Source: Pseudomonas ekonensis
GTDB taxonomy: Bacteria; Pseudomonadota; Gammaproteobacteria; Pseudomonadales; Pseudomonadaceae
Direction: 5' to 3'
Length of the DNA stretch: 64,000 nucleotides
Assembly: GCF_019145435.1 (NCBI RefSeq)
Contig: NZ_JAHSTS010000002.1
Coordinates: 1,956,001-2,020,000 of the forward strand
The notes beneath the pieces are model-generated. The model was not told the DNA's origin. It saw only the letters and a program-made list of their open reading frames with translations, and did not search any database. Made by a program: the position numbers and the translations under genes. Of the stretch, positions 29,209 through 38,086 are shown piece after piece. Numbering within the stretch: the stretch's first letter is position 1; each line of letters begins with the position of its first letter.

Positions 29209-30642
29209 ATGCTGCGCAAACTCTCACTGGCTGTCGCCGTGTCCTGTGCGTCCAATGCCATGGCCTGGGCAGCGGAAGCGCCGTTGTCGACCAAGACCGA
29301 TCTGGTCAGCGTCTACCAGGAAGCGGTCGACAACAACGCCGACCTGGCCGCCGCCCGCGCCCAGTACGGCGCCCAGAAGGAAGTGGTGCCCCAGGCCCGC
29401 GCCGGGCTGCTGCCCAACCTCTCCGGCGGCGCCGAAGTGGCCAACGTGCGCACCAGCATCGACCAGCCTTCGGCCACCGCCAACCGCAGCGCCCATTCCT
29501 ATCAGGCGACCCTGGCCCAGCCGCTGTTCCGCGCCGACCGCTGGTTCCAGTACCAGGCCGCCAAGGACGTCAACGAGCAGGCCGCCCTGCAACTGTCGGC
29601 CACCGAGCAGAACCTGATCCTGCAATCGGCGGAAAGCTACTTCAACGTGCTGCGCAGCCAGGACAACCTGGCCTCGACCAAGGCCGAGGAAGCCGCTTTC
29701 AAGCGTCAGCTCGACCAGTCCAACGAACGCTTCGACGTGGGCCTGTCGGACAAGACCGACGTGCTCCAGTCCCAGGCCAGCTACGACACTGCCCGGGCCA
29801 ACCGGATCGTCGCCCAGCGCCAGGTGGATGACGCGTTCGAGGCGCTGATCACCCTGACCAACCGTCAGTACAACTCGATCCAGGGCATCGTGCACACGCT
29901 GCCGATCCTGCCGCCGGCGCCGAACGACGCCAAGGCCTGGGTCGACACCGCCGCCAGGCAGAACCTCAACCTGCTGGCCAGCAACTACGCCGTCAGCTCG
30001 GCGGAAGAGACCCTCAAGCAACGCAAGGCCGGCCACTTGCCGACCCTCGATGCGGTGGCCAAATACGAAAAGGGCGACAACGACGCCCTCGGCTTCGCCA
30101 ACCCGAACGCCTTCGGAACGCCCTACCGCGGCAACGTCGAGCAGAGCACCGTGGGCCTGCAACTGAACATCCCGATCTACAGCGGCGGGCTGACCAGCTC
30201 CCAGGTGCGCCAGTCCTATGCGCAACTGGACCAGAGCGAGCAGCAGCGCGAATCCCTGCGCCGGCAGATCGTCGAAAGCACCCGCAACCTGCACCGCGCG
30301 GTCAACACCGACGTCGAGCAGGTGCAGGCGCGCCGCCAGTCGATCATCTCCAACCAGAGCGCGGTGGAAGCCACGGAAATCGGTTACCAGGTGGGCACGC
30401 GCAACATCGTCGACGTGCTCGACGCCCAGCGCCAGCTCTACACCTCGGTGCGCAACTACAACAACACCCGCTACGACTACATCCTCGACAACCTGCGCCT
30501 GAAGCAGGCGGCCGGCACGCTGAACCCGGGCGACCTGCAGGATCTGACCCGCTACCTCAAGCCTGACTACAACCCGGACAAGGACTTCCTGCCGCCGGAC
30601 CTGGCCAAGGCGGCCGAAGAGCAGCTCAGGGCCCGTCCTTAA
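29209..30642 (+). CDS. opmH: TolC-family outer-membrane efflux/secretion channel
   Basis: 477 residues with a Sec signal peptide (MLRKLSLAVAVSCASNAMAWA). Two outer-membrane efflux protein repeats are visible as long helical coiled regions (for example QLDQSNERFDVGLSDKTDVLQSQASYDTARANR broken around the DVLQSQ motif, and later GTRNIVDVLDAQRQLY). This is the TolC type that serves type I secretion and RND or ABC exporters. The symbol follows P. aeruginosa, where the TolC homologue OpmH is encoded beside thiC in the same divergent arrangement. Start ATG 29209 is selected since it creates the signal peptide. Confidence 0.9.
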   Translation: MLRKLSLAVAVSCASNAMAWAAEAPLSTKTDLVSVYQEAVDNNADLAAARAQYGAQKEVVPQARAGLLPNLSGGAEVANVRTSIDQPSATANRSAHSYQATLAQPLFRADRWFQYQAAKDVNEQAALQLSATEQNLILQSAESYFNVLRSQDNLASTKAEEAAFKRQLDQSNERFDVGLSDKTDVLQSQASYDTARANRIVAQRQVDDAFEALITLTNRQYNSIQGIVHTLPILPPAPNDAKAWVDTAARQNLNLLASNYAVSSAEETLKQRKAGHLPTLDAVAKYEKGDNDALGFANPNAFGTPYRGNVEQSTVGLQLNIPIYSGGLTSSQVRQSYAQLDQSEQQRESLRRQIVESTRNLHRAVNTDVEQVQARRQSIISNQSAVEATEIGYQVGTRNIVDVLDAQRQLYTSVRNYNNTRYDYILDNLRLKQAAGTLNPGDLQDLTRYLKPDYNPDKDFLPPDLAKAAEEQLRARP

Positions 30643-30656
30643 GGACTTGAGTGTCA

Positions 30657-30684
30657 TGTGGCGAGGGAGCTTGCTCCCGCCGGG
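30657..30684. repeat. REP palindrome
   Basis: TGTGGCGAGGGAGCTTGCTC followed by CCGCCGGG; the core GCGAGGGAGC/TTGCTCCCGC is self-complementary. Single copy of the same repeat class as 2689-2712, at the boundary between opmH and the type VI module. Confidence 0.75.
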
Positions 30685-30726
30685 CCGCGAAGCGCGCTCC
30701 GATCTCCCTGATGCTGCGGACGACCG

Positions 30727-30825
30727 TCAGAGTTCACGACTGCTGCGCAGCCGAACGGGACGGTGCGGCGATCCGACAAGTTCCCTCACCAAAAACCTCG
30801 TGGTGCCGGCCGCTGGCGTGCTCAT
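30727..30825 (-). pseudogene. Truncated duplicate of the DUF6708 gene start (32 codons)
   Basis: Reads MSTPAAGTTRFLVRELVGSP and then diverges, ending at 30727. The first nine residues match those of the intact DUF6708 gene (MSTPPAGTT), and at DNA level 30798-30825 is identical to 31724-31751 at 27 of 28 bases. The ATG overlaps the stop of the intact gene in the same ATGA arrangement used between the other genes of the module. It looks like the vestige of a second tandem DUF6708 gene whose body was deleted. A functional 32-residue product is unlikely. Confidence 0.65.
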
Positions 30826-31751
30826 GCCGGCGCCTCGGCTTGAGCGGCCAGTTCCGCTTCGCGCCGGGCGATGGCGGCGGCAAGCTCCGGGGAGCGCTGG
30901 GCCCATTGGTCGGGGGGCAGGGGTTTTGACCATTCGAGGATGTCGGGGTGGGGCAACTCCGGCGGATGGGAAAGCTTCCAGTCCTGCAGTTTTTCCGCCA
31001 GATAGGTGCCCAGAATCACGATGCAGAAAATGCCCCACAGAACACCCAGTATTTCCCCTTTGCGCAAATCGGTGATGAGCGATCCAATTTGCGTTTCTCC
31101 ATAAGGCGCTATGCCGACCCGACTTTCCGGCACGGAATCTGGCCCGATCTCCATGTAACTGCGCATGCACTCCCACAACGCCATCGCCGTGGTGCCGCCG
31201 CCGCAAGGAAAGCCCAACGAAAAATGCCTGTTGTCCTCGCTGGCGGTCGGGTCGGGGTTTTCGAAGCCGATCACCAGCAGGCCCATCGTGACCCTGCCGC
31301 CCTGACTGACCGATGAATGCTGGGTGGCGGCGGCGGTCACGGTTTCCCAGGGGACGATCCAGTATTCGCCGTTGTCGCGGGGGACGCAGACTTCGCGGCG
31401 CTGGCGGTTGAAGCGCACGGGCAAGGGGACTTTGCGGAGGAGGCCTTGAATGAGGAAGAGTGCTGGAATGCCGGTGATGATCCCTCCGCCAACTAGCGCA
31501 AACATACTGAGATCTGGTGCGATGTTCCGAAATCCATAGGCCATTCCTAAAAACAGCATCACCATGGGCCAAAGCACCATCACCGCAGAACCGATGCTGT
31601 AGTTGCCGATGTCAATGAAGACGTCGTTCTTGCGCCAGATGGTATTGAGCACGTCACAGGGTTTTTCCCCCGTAGGGATCGGCAACGGCGCCAGATAGTC
31701 ATTGCGCGAAAACATCCCTTTCTTCGTGGTGCCGGCCGGTGGCGTGCTCAT
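30822..31751 (-). CDS. DUF6708 membrane protein, candidate immunity protein of the adjacent T6SS effector
   Basis: 309 residues. Three hydrophobic segments (about 51-73, 84-105 and 234-253) place it in the inner membrane. A soluble, beta-rich region between them (LPVRFNRQRREVCV, EYWIVPWETV) fits DUF6708, a family seen next to type VI effectors. The tail is Glu/Ala-rich. Its ATG overlaps the stop of the effector gene by four bases, the usual effector-immunity arrangement, and the effector is predicted to be membrane-active. So an immunity role against pore formation in the inner membrane is the best inference; it is not shown by the sequence. The larger in-frame extension upstream lies inside the effector gene and is rejected. 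Confidence 0.75.
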   Translation of the reverse strand: MSTPPAGTTKKGMFSRNDYLAPLPIPTGEKPCDVLNTIWRKNDVFIDIGNYSIGSAVMVLWPMVMLFLGMAYGFRNIAPDLSMFALVGGGIITGIPALFLIQGLLRKVPLPVRFNRQRREVCVPRDNGEYWIVPWETVTAAATQHSSVSQGGRVTMGLLVIGFENPDPTASEDNRHFSLGFPCGGGTTAMALWECMRSYMEIGPDSVPESRVGIAPYGETQIGSLITDLRKGEILGVLWGIFCIVILGTYLAEKLQDWKLSHPPELPHPDILEWSKPLPPDQWAQRSPELAAAIARREAELAAQAEAPA

Positions 31752-34700
31752 CGCTTGTCCTTGGGTTGCAGGTAAAGGGCGCCGGGGTGACCGTCGCCGA
31801 GCGGATAGTTCGGCACACGGTCCAACTCGGGGGTCGGGTCGCCTCGCAGCGCGACGACGCCGGTGTCGTAGTTCAGGGTAAACGCCAGCCCTCGCTCCCC
31901 GCCGATGAACGTGCGGGCACCGAGCAGCCCGGTCAGGGGCGTGCGGTAACGCAAGCGAAACGACACCGTGCTCGGTGGAGAACCGAGCACGTTCGCCAGT
32001 TCCTTGAACGGCCCGCTCAAGCGTAACCCCTGGCCTTCCTTGATCGGTATCCACCCGCACTGGCTGCCGGCCAGCCAGTGCGGCACCAGGTCTCGCCATG
32101 GCCGTGGCGCCTTGTAGCTGTTGGTCGGGCTGTTCTTGATCAGGTGCCTGTAGCCCTGGGTGTCGATGGGATCGCCGATCATGCTCAACTCCAGGTAGAC
32201 GCCGCCGGGTTCGGCGCCCGGCAGGTCGATGGTCAGCGACTCGACGGCGCTGACGAACTTCAGGCCGGAGGGGCCGTCATCGCTGGCCGGCCTCGCGCTA
32301 CCGGTCATGCTGACCCGAGGCGTATAGAGGATCAGGTACAGGCGGTCGAGCTCGTCCTGCTGGGCTTTCGGCGCGATGGGCGTCAGGTCGCCTGCCCCTG
32401 CCTTGGACCAGCAGCAGGTGTTCAGGAAGTGCTGCAGCGGCGTTTTCTCGAAGATCCAGGCCGTCAGGTACAGCACGCCCAATGCGGCGATGATCCAATT
32501 CAGCGGGCCCATGTACAGCGTGTACCGCAGGATGGCGACATCCACGGTTATTGAACCGGCCAAGGCTCTCATTGTGTAAGAAGCGCCCAATAATGCTTGA
32601 GTGCCAAAAGCAGAAATTTGCCCTCCAACCGCGCCCTGGCGTATTTGCAGCCATGGATCGACTTGGTTTTGGGCGTTTTCAATCTGCATTTGCAAAGACT
32701 TGAACTCTGCTCCCGCTGCCACAAATGACAACCCACCCATCACCCCACCAAACAACGTAAGCGTCGGAACCACCGAATGTCCTTTGCCAAACTCTTTAAT
32801 CCCCAACCCCACCCTAACCTGACTGTCCACCACCGCCACCAACGCCGCCGCCCCGTACAGGCTCGCCGAAACCGTGTCATTCACCCGCCGGCCTTCCATC
32901 CCCTCCAGCACCCCGGCTTCGCTCAAGTAGTTGTGCACATTCACCACGTTCACCAGCAACGCCGCCAACGGCACCACGCCGCCGCTGTTGACCACCGCCG
33001 GCGAGTTCAGGATCCGCTCTCCCCGCCCGGCCCCGATCGCCTTGCCGGTCTGGCGCGCCCATTCATCCAGGGCTTCGGCCCGTTGCCCGAGCAGCGTCCA
33101 CACCTGCCGCGCGCCCTCGTTCACGCGCAGCAATCGGCTGTCACCGCCCAGCCTCGCGGCGATGAAGATGCTCATCCATGACGCGCTGAAGCTGCTGTCG
33201 CCCTTGAGCAACAGCAGCGCGGCGCCGAGCCGGTTGACCAGCACGTTCCATTGGCTGGCGGTGTCCCGGGCCATGCCGGCGATGTCGTCGAGGACGCTGC
33301 TGGCCAACGGCGCCAGCGCCTGATGGGTGGCGCTGATGTTGTCGGCGGACAGCGCGGCCATCAGCTCGCTCAGGCGCGAGGCGTTGTTGACGGCCGCTTC
33401 GAGCGAGGGCGTCCAGGCGTTGAACAGTTGCCGCAGGGCACCGCCGTCGGCCGAGCGCACATGGTCGGCGTACTGCTCGGCGCCCTGGGCGCGGATGCAT
33501 TGGGCGCTCAGGCAGCCGGCGGCCAGTTCGCTCAGCCACCGGCGCGTCGGCAGGTCGTCGTAGTCGACGAACCAGGTGCCGCGGGCCGAGCGTTTGAGGT
33601 ACACGCCGCGGTCGGCGAACAACGCGTTGTGTCGCTCCTCGAGTTGTTGAAAATGCACGGCGGCGGTGTCGCTGAACCAGGTGTCCATCGCGTCGAGGTC
33701 GATGTACTCGCCGACCTTGGCGCTGAACGGACGATTGTTCAGGTTGGCGAGTTTTTCCGCGCGATATTCGCGGACAAACGCCTCGGCTTCGCGGTACAGG
33801 TCTGCCGGAATGAAGGCCCGCACCGGGGCGACAATCGCTTCGATGCGGGCATCGCGGGCGGCGGATTCTGCCTGGGTCGGCTGACCGCCGTGCTGCCGGG
33901 CCCGGGTTTCGGCCCTGAGCTCTTCATCCAGCCGGTGCTGGGCGTCGAGCATGACCTGCCCCTGCCCGGGCGTGAGCCGGATGTCGCGGTCCTTGTAGCG
34001 GTAACTGAGGCTGCCGGCCAGTTCGGCGCCATCCTCGGTGACCAGGCTGCGCACGAAGCCGCCGATGCTCAGGCGCAGAGCGTTGTCGCCCAGCCACTGT
34101 TCATGATCGGCCTCCAGCCATTCCTGTTCGTGGTTGATGTCGCGCAAGACGCCCAGGTCGTCGTCCAGGCAGGCGAACACCGCATGCAGCCCCTCGGCTT
34201 GGGCCTTGGCATTGTCCAGCCAGTCGCGGGTGCCTTGCCCGTCCCATGGCTCGGCGCTCCACTCGCCCGGCGGCCGGTCGCTGGCGTCGGGGTGTTGCGC
34301 AATGACGCGCTCGCGTTCCCGGGCGCGGTGCATGGCATCGGTGTAGGCCTTGATGTTGGCCACGGTCGGATCCTTCAACAGCGTCGCGCCGAGGGCGTCG
34401 GTGTCCTCGGCGTTGTTCTTCCGGTCGGCCTTCATCGAACGGGCATAGGTGCCGGGGATGAGTTCGGCCATGACCTGCTCGCCGTTGTCCAGCGGTGGGC
34501 AATGCGGCGCCTGCAGTTCGTCGGCCACGGTGCGCAAGGCGATCTGGCGCATGTGCCGGCTGCGTTCGGCGCCGCTGTCGCTCAGCGCCCGGCAGTGTTC
34601 GGCATTCAACGGAAATTCGCTGAAAAGCATCCAGGCGTCGTGGATTTTCGCCAACGGCAGGCCGGCCGACGACGCATCGGCCACCGGGCCGGGGGCAGCG

Positions 34701-35020
34701 TCCAGCGCCTGTTCCTGCAACAGCCCCTGCGGCGAGACGGCAAAACGCCTGAGCGGGCCCTGATGCTGCCAGAGGTACACGAAACCCTCCCGCAGGCGAC
34801 GGGCCGCCATCGGGCGGCTTCCGGGGGTGACGCCGGGAATGACGCAGGCGCTTTCGGCCCGTTCGTGCGCCAGCGCGTAACGCACCGGCACGACGAACAG
34901 CTCGGCCTGGCTCGCCGGGCACGGCATCACCGGGCTGTTGATGTCCACATGGGGCTGGGCCCAGGCCGCACGCTCGGCCTGAGCAGCCTGGTCAACCATG
35001 GCCAGTTTTTCGGCGCTCAT
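31748..35020 (-). CDS. VasX/BTH_I2691-like T6SS effector with C-terminal membrane segments
   Basis: 1090 residues, no signal peptide. Residues about 33-200 resemble the VasX N-terminal region (CPASQAELFVVPVRYALA, then RPMAARRLREGFVYLWQ). A long helical middle section follows (about 200-670). From 680 to 860 come several hydrophobic segments: roughly 681-697, 719-733, 750-769, 800-822 and 841-857. The last 200 residues are beta-rich and soluble. VasX-type effectors are colicin-like and damage target inner membranes; that activity is inferred here. The family resemblance is from recognition of motifs, not a search. DNA coding for residues 730-820 is visibly richer in A and T than the rest. Flanked by DUF4123 adaptor upstream and DUF6708 downstream, each with a four-base ATGA overlap. 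Confidence 0.8.
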   Translation of the reverse strand: MSAEKLAMVDQAAQAERAAWAQPHVDINSPVMPCPASQAELFVVPVRYALAHERAESACVIPGVTPGSRPMAARRLREGFVYLWQHQGPLRRFAVSPQGLLQEQALDAAPGPVADASSAGLPLAKIHDAWMLFSEFPLNAEHCRALSDSGAERSRHMRQIALRTVADELQAPHCPPLDNGEQVMAELIPGTYARSMKADRKNNAEDTDALGATLLKDPTVANIKAYTDAMHRARERERVIAQHPDASDRPPGEWSAEPWDGQGTRDWLDNAKAQAEGLHAVFACLDDDLGVLRDINHEQEWLEADHEQWLGDNALRLSIGGFVRSLVTEDGAELAGSLSYRYKDRDIRLTPGQGQVMLDAQHRLDEELRAETRARQHGGQPTQAESAARDARIEAIVAPVRAFIPADLYREAEAFVREYRAEKLANLNNRPFSAKVGEYIDLDAMDTWFSDTAAVHFQQLEERHNALFADRGVYLKRSARGTWFVDYDDLPTRRWLSELAAGCLSAQCIRAQGAEQYADHVRSADGGALRQLFNAWTPSLEAAVNNASRLSELMAALSADNISATHQALAPLASSVLDDIAGMARDTASQWNVLVNRLGAALLLLKGDSSFSASWMSIFIAARLGGDSRLLRVNEGARQVWTLLGQRAEALDEWARQTGKAIGAGRGERILNSPAVVNSGGVVPLAALLVNVVNVHNYLSEAGVLEGMEGRRVNDTVSASLYGAAALVAVVDSQVRVGLGIKEFGKGHSVVPTLTLFGGVMGGLSFVAAGAEFKSLQMQIENAQNQVDPWLQIRQGAVGGQISAFGTQALLGASYTMRALAGSITVDVAILRYTLYMGPLNWIIAALGVLYLTAWIFEKTPLQHFLNTCCWSKAGAGDLTPIAPKAQQDELDRLYLILYTPRVSMTGSARPASDDGPSGLKFVSAVESLTIDLPGAEPGGVYLELSMIGDPIDTQGYRHLIKNSPTNSYKAPRPWRDLVPHWLAGSQCGWIPIKEGQGLRLSGPFKELANVLGSPPSTVSFRLRYRTPLTGLLGARTFIGGERGLAFTLNYDTGVVALRGDPTPELDRVPNYPLGDGHPGALYLQPKDKR

Positions 35021-35847
35021 AGGGCGAGGTCCTTGTCAGCCAGCAACTGCTGCGTCAATGCGTTGTTGAGGGTGTCCAGACGCTGACGGGGCAAGACGGG
35101 GTCGGCCAATAGCCGCCGATAGGCGCCATGCTCCGGACCATCGGGAAAATCCCTGCCCAGCACGGCCGGCAATCGAGACCAGCTCAGCACTTCATCGACG
35201 GCGCTGAAACCGCTGCGTGCAGCGCTCGACTGACAGTCCGATGCCCATTGCCGCAGCGCGCAGGCGTCCAGGGAGTTGAGCGATCCGGGAAAGTGGCGCT
35301 GAACGTGCTCGATCAGTTGTCGGGTGAAAGACTCACGCCTTGCGGTGTTGAGGTGATCGAGTTGCTCGGCCGCCAGCACCAGCCAAGGCCGTTGCGCATA
35401 GGGGACTGCCGGTTGCGCGGTTTGCTGACGGAACTCCAGCCCCGGCAAACGGATCAGTCGAACGGGGCCCATCAGGCGATCCCGCTCAAGGGAGGGCAAA
35501 TCCGCCAGCCAGGAGGCTGTGATGCGTGGATCGTAGAAGCGGAAGAAAACCGTCGCGCCTCCCTCGGCCCGTGCGTGGATCAGACCGCGCAGATGCTCCA
35601 GCACCTGATGTTCGTCGGCCTCCGATTCAAGCCAGATACCCGCTGTCGCGCTCCACGCCTGCCAGAAAACCTGTTCCAGGGGGCTGTCGGGCGTCACTCC
35701 CGTCAACAAGGGCCCGACACTGTCCAGGGCGCTGTAAGCGGTGTGCTGATAAAGCGAATGAACCGCCGCGCTGCCCGTCAGCTCGAAAAGGCGATCGGCA
35801 AGGTTGGCGATCTGGATTCGATCCAGTAACAGATAGGCCCGGCTCAT
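35017..35847 (-). CDS. DUF4123 T6SS effector adaptor/chaperone
   Basis: 276 residues from ATG 35845-35847 (MSRAYLLLDRIQIANLADRLF). The text YLLLDRI..., GPLLTGVTPDSPLEQVFW, FFRFYDPRITASWLADL and YAQRPWLVLAAEQL is characteristic of DUF4123, the Tap/TEC adaptor family that loads a cognate effector onto its VgrG. It starts in the stop of vgrG (ATGA) and ends in the start of the effector (ATGA), so its partner is most probably the 1090-residue protein that follows. A 12-codon extension upstream is inside vgrG and rejected. Confidence 0.88.
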   Translation of the reverse strand: MSRAYLLLDRIQIANLADRLFELTGSAAVHSLYQHTAYSALDSVGPLLTGVTPDSPLEQVFWQAWSATAGIWLESEADEHQVLEHLRGLIHARAEGGATVFFRFYDPRITASWLADLPSLERDRLMGPVRLIRLPGLEFRQQTAQPAVPYAQRPWLVLAAEQLDHLNTARRESFTRQLIEHVQRHFPGSLNSLDACALRQWASDCQSSAARSGFSAVDEVLSWSRLPAVLGRDFPDGPEHGAYRRLLADPVLPRQRLDTLNNALTQQLLADKDLAL

Positions 35848-37865
35848 GCGCCCACCTGAGCCAGTTTTTCGCACACGGCGCACACTGGAGAGGCCTGCCC
35901 GGCGGCCTGAGCCAGCGCGGCCTTTTGTGCGGTCACGGACAACAAGACCTGCGCGTGCAGCTCCTCGGGCACCGCCGCCAAAGCGGTCTGCGCCACCACA
36001 CCCGCCACCGGTGCACCGCCCTCGACGATGGCGACGCTGCTGAAGATCCCGCCCGAATGGAGCACGATGTGATGACCGCCTGCCGTCAGCGTCAGGCTCG
36101 TGCCCGCATCGATCACCACCTGGCTGGCGGTCATCCGTGCATGCGGGCCGGCCTGGATGACCAGCGTGCCGCTCGCCGTGGTGCTGCTGTTACCGCTGAT
36201 GCTGAGCAGATCGTCGGTGCCGATGACCGTATGGCGCGTTCCGTCGGTGGTGTGTCGTTCATCCGCCTTGATCAGGCTGGTGCTCTGGTTGTCCACCTGC
36301 TGGAAACGGTCGCGCCGGATCTGGCTGCGGCTGTCATTGAGGATCAGTTGTTCGAAGTCGCGCTCGGCCCGCAGGCAGATTTTTTCCTGGCCGGCGCGGT
36401 CTTCGATCATCAGTTCGTTGTAGCCGCCGGTGTGCGGCGAACTGTGGCTACGCAGCACGGTTCTGGTCTTGTGGTCGGGCAGGGCGAAGGGCACCGACTT
36501 GACCTTGTTGACCACGCAGCCGGTGATCAGCGGCTGATCCGGGTCACCCTCCAGAAAGGTCACCAACACTTCCATGCCAATGCGCGGCACGGTCACCGAA
36601 CCGAAACCTTCCCCGGCCCAACTCGACGACACCCGAATCCAGCAACTGCTGCGTTCGCTGTCGAGTTCGGCGCGGTCCCACGGGAACTCGCATTTCACGC
36701 GGCCAAACTCATCGCAATAGATCTCTTCGCCGACGGGCCCGGTCACGCGGGCGGTCTGACTGACCAATGGACGACGAGGCGCCGGCAGCGGGGGACGAAA
36801 AACCACCTCGGCAGGGATCACGCTGAAGGTGTTGCGATAGCCTTGGGTGAAACCGTCGGTGTCTTGCGCATCGCTGGTGGCCGACTCTTCGAGCACCTGG
36901 GGCTGACGGCCTTCGTGGGAAACGCTGAGCAACAGCCACAAGTCGTTGCAGTGTTGGCGCGGGTGTTCGGCCAGTTCAAAGAGATGGCCGCTGCGCAGGT
37001 TGGCTTGATCGCTTTGGCCTTCGCCCAGTTCATGGTCGCTGCGATGACGCTCCAGCGCCTGCCGTGCGAGCTGCTTGCCGCGCCTTTCGCTCTCGATCAA
37101 CAGCGGATAGCGGTAATCCTCCAGCACCGGGGTGAAATCGGCGGTAAAGCGGCTTTCGATCAGCAGACTCGGACGCTTGAGGTCATAGTCGCGGCGCACG
37201 ACCGTGCTGGTGCGGGTGCCGGTACGAATGCTGAAACGGCTGACCACCGGATGCTCGGCCACCATGCCGGAGTCCTGCCGATAGGACGTGGTGCCGAGTT
37301 TGGGCAAAAACACCTGATCATCGGTGAACACCAGCAGATGCCCGTCCACCGAGTGCTGGTGATGCCAGGCGATACCGTCCTCGGCGCACAGTCGCTGGAT
37401 GAATTCCAGATCGGATTCGCCGTACTGGGTGCAGTAATCACGGGGTGGATTCGCCGCGACATGAAAGCTGAAGGCATCCGCTTGAATACCGTGCCCCTTG
37501 AGCACCTGTGCGATGATCTGCGGCACCGTACGCTGCTGGAAAATCCGCTGATCACGACTGAACTGCAAGTAGTGCAGCGCGGGCACCAGTGTCAGGTGGT
37601 AGCGGGTCAGACGCTTGCCCGACTCACCCGCCAACACCTCTTCGATATGCCCGTGAATGCCTTCGCCGTTGTGGCCAAACTGCAGAAACGCGGGCCGGGC
37701 AAGCAAGCTTTCCAGATCGAAATCCGGGTGTTCGCTGACCAGTTCAATGTGAATGCCGTAGAGGGTGCTGATGGCTTCGGTGCCGCTGAAGGCCAGCACC
37801 TTGAAGTCGTGGCGGATCGCAGGAATCTGCAACGCGAAATGCGCCGCATTGGCCGGCCGGAACAT
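35844..37865 (-). CDS. tssI: Type VI secretion system tip protein VgrG (TssI)
   Basis: 673 residues from ATG 37863-37865 (MFRPANAAHFALQI), with AAGGA seven bases before it. A gp27-like region makes up the first half (YGESDLEFIQRLCAEDGIAW), then the gp5 OB-fold (EFGRVKCEFPWDR, SSSWAGEGFGSVTVPRIGMEVL, FLEGDPDQPLITG), and a repetitive beta-helix needle (TDDLLSISGNSSTTASG, VVIDAGTSLTLTAGG). The tail beyond the needle is about 55 residues, Ala-rich, with a CAVC pair; no enzymatic extension is visible. No other T6SS structural gene is present, so this is an orphan vgrG island served by a T6SS encoded elsewhere. Confidence 0.95.
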   Translation of the reverse strand: MFRPANAAHFALQIPAIRHDFKVLAFSGTEAISTLYGIHIELVSEHPDFDLESLLARPAFLQFGHNGEGIHGHIEEVLAGESGKRLTRYHLTLVPALHYLQFSRDQRIFQQRTVPQIIAQVLKGHGIQADAFSFHVAANPPRDYCTQYGESDLEFIQRLCAEDGIAWHHQHSVDGHLLVFTDDQVFLPKLGTTSYRQDSGMVAEHPVVSRFSIRTGTRTSTVVRRDYDLKRPSLLIESRFTADFTPVLEDYRYPLLIESERRGKQLARQALERHRSDHELGEGQSDQANLRSGHLFELAEHPRQHCNDLWLLLSVSHEGRQPQVLEESATSDAQDTDGFTQGYRNTFSVIPAEVVFRPPLPAPRRPLVSQTARVTGPVGEEIYCDEFGRVKCEFPWDRAELDSERSSCWIRVSSSWAGEGFGSVTVPRIGMEVLVTFLEGDPDQPLITGCVVNKVKSVPFALPDHKTRTVLRSHSSPHTGGYNELMIEDRAGQEKICLRAERDFEQLILNDSRSQIRRDRFQQVDNQSTSLIKADERHTTDGTRHTVIGTDDLLSISGNSSTTASGTLVIQAGPHARMTASQVVIDAGTSLTLTAGGHHIVLHSGGIFSSVAIVEGGAPVAGVVAQTALAAVPEELHAQVLLSVTAQKAALAQAAGQASPVCAVCEKLAQVGA

Positions 37866-38033
37866 ACGCTTATCCTTAAGCAAAGAGGAAAAGAGCGCGA
37901 TGTCCAAACCGTCCGTGGTTCGTGCTCGCGAAAACTGGCGGGCACACTAACAAAGCAGGAAATGACCGAATGTAGGACAGGTCTTGAAACAAGGAAGGAC
38001 GCTTCCCAAGTCGGCAAACCTGTTCGGTGCCCA

Positions 38034-38065
38034 CAAAAAAACCGACATCGCTGTCGGTTTTTTTG
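38034..38065 (-). terminator. Terminator downstream of waaA
   Basis: Stem ACCGACA / TGTCGGT with loop TCGC between an A-run and a T-run of six or more, so it can act in both directions. It separates the waaA transcript from the type VI module. Confidence 0.9.
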
Positions 38066-38086
38066 GGTTGAGAGTGGAGCGGCGAA

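Noticed and set aside
33251..35086. 611-codon plus-strand frame opposite the large effector
   Set aside because: Antisense shadow; I considered an antisense toxin regulator but saw no ribosome site or sensible composition.
30822..37865. Prophage or transposon origin of the type VI module
   Set aside because: No integrase, transposase, tRNA target or flanking direct repeats are visible; only a REP palindrome lies at one side.
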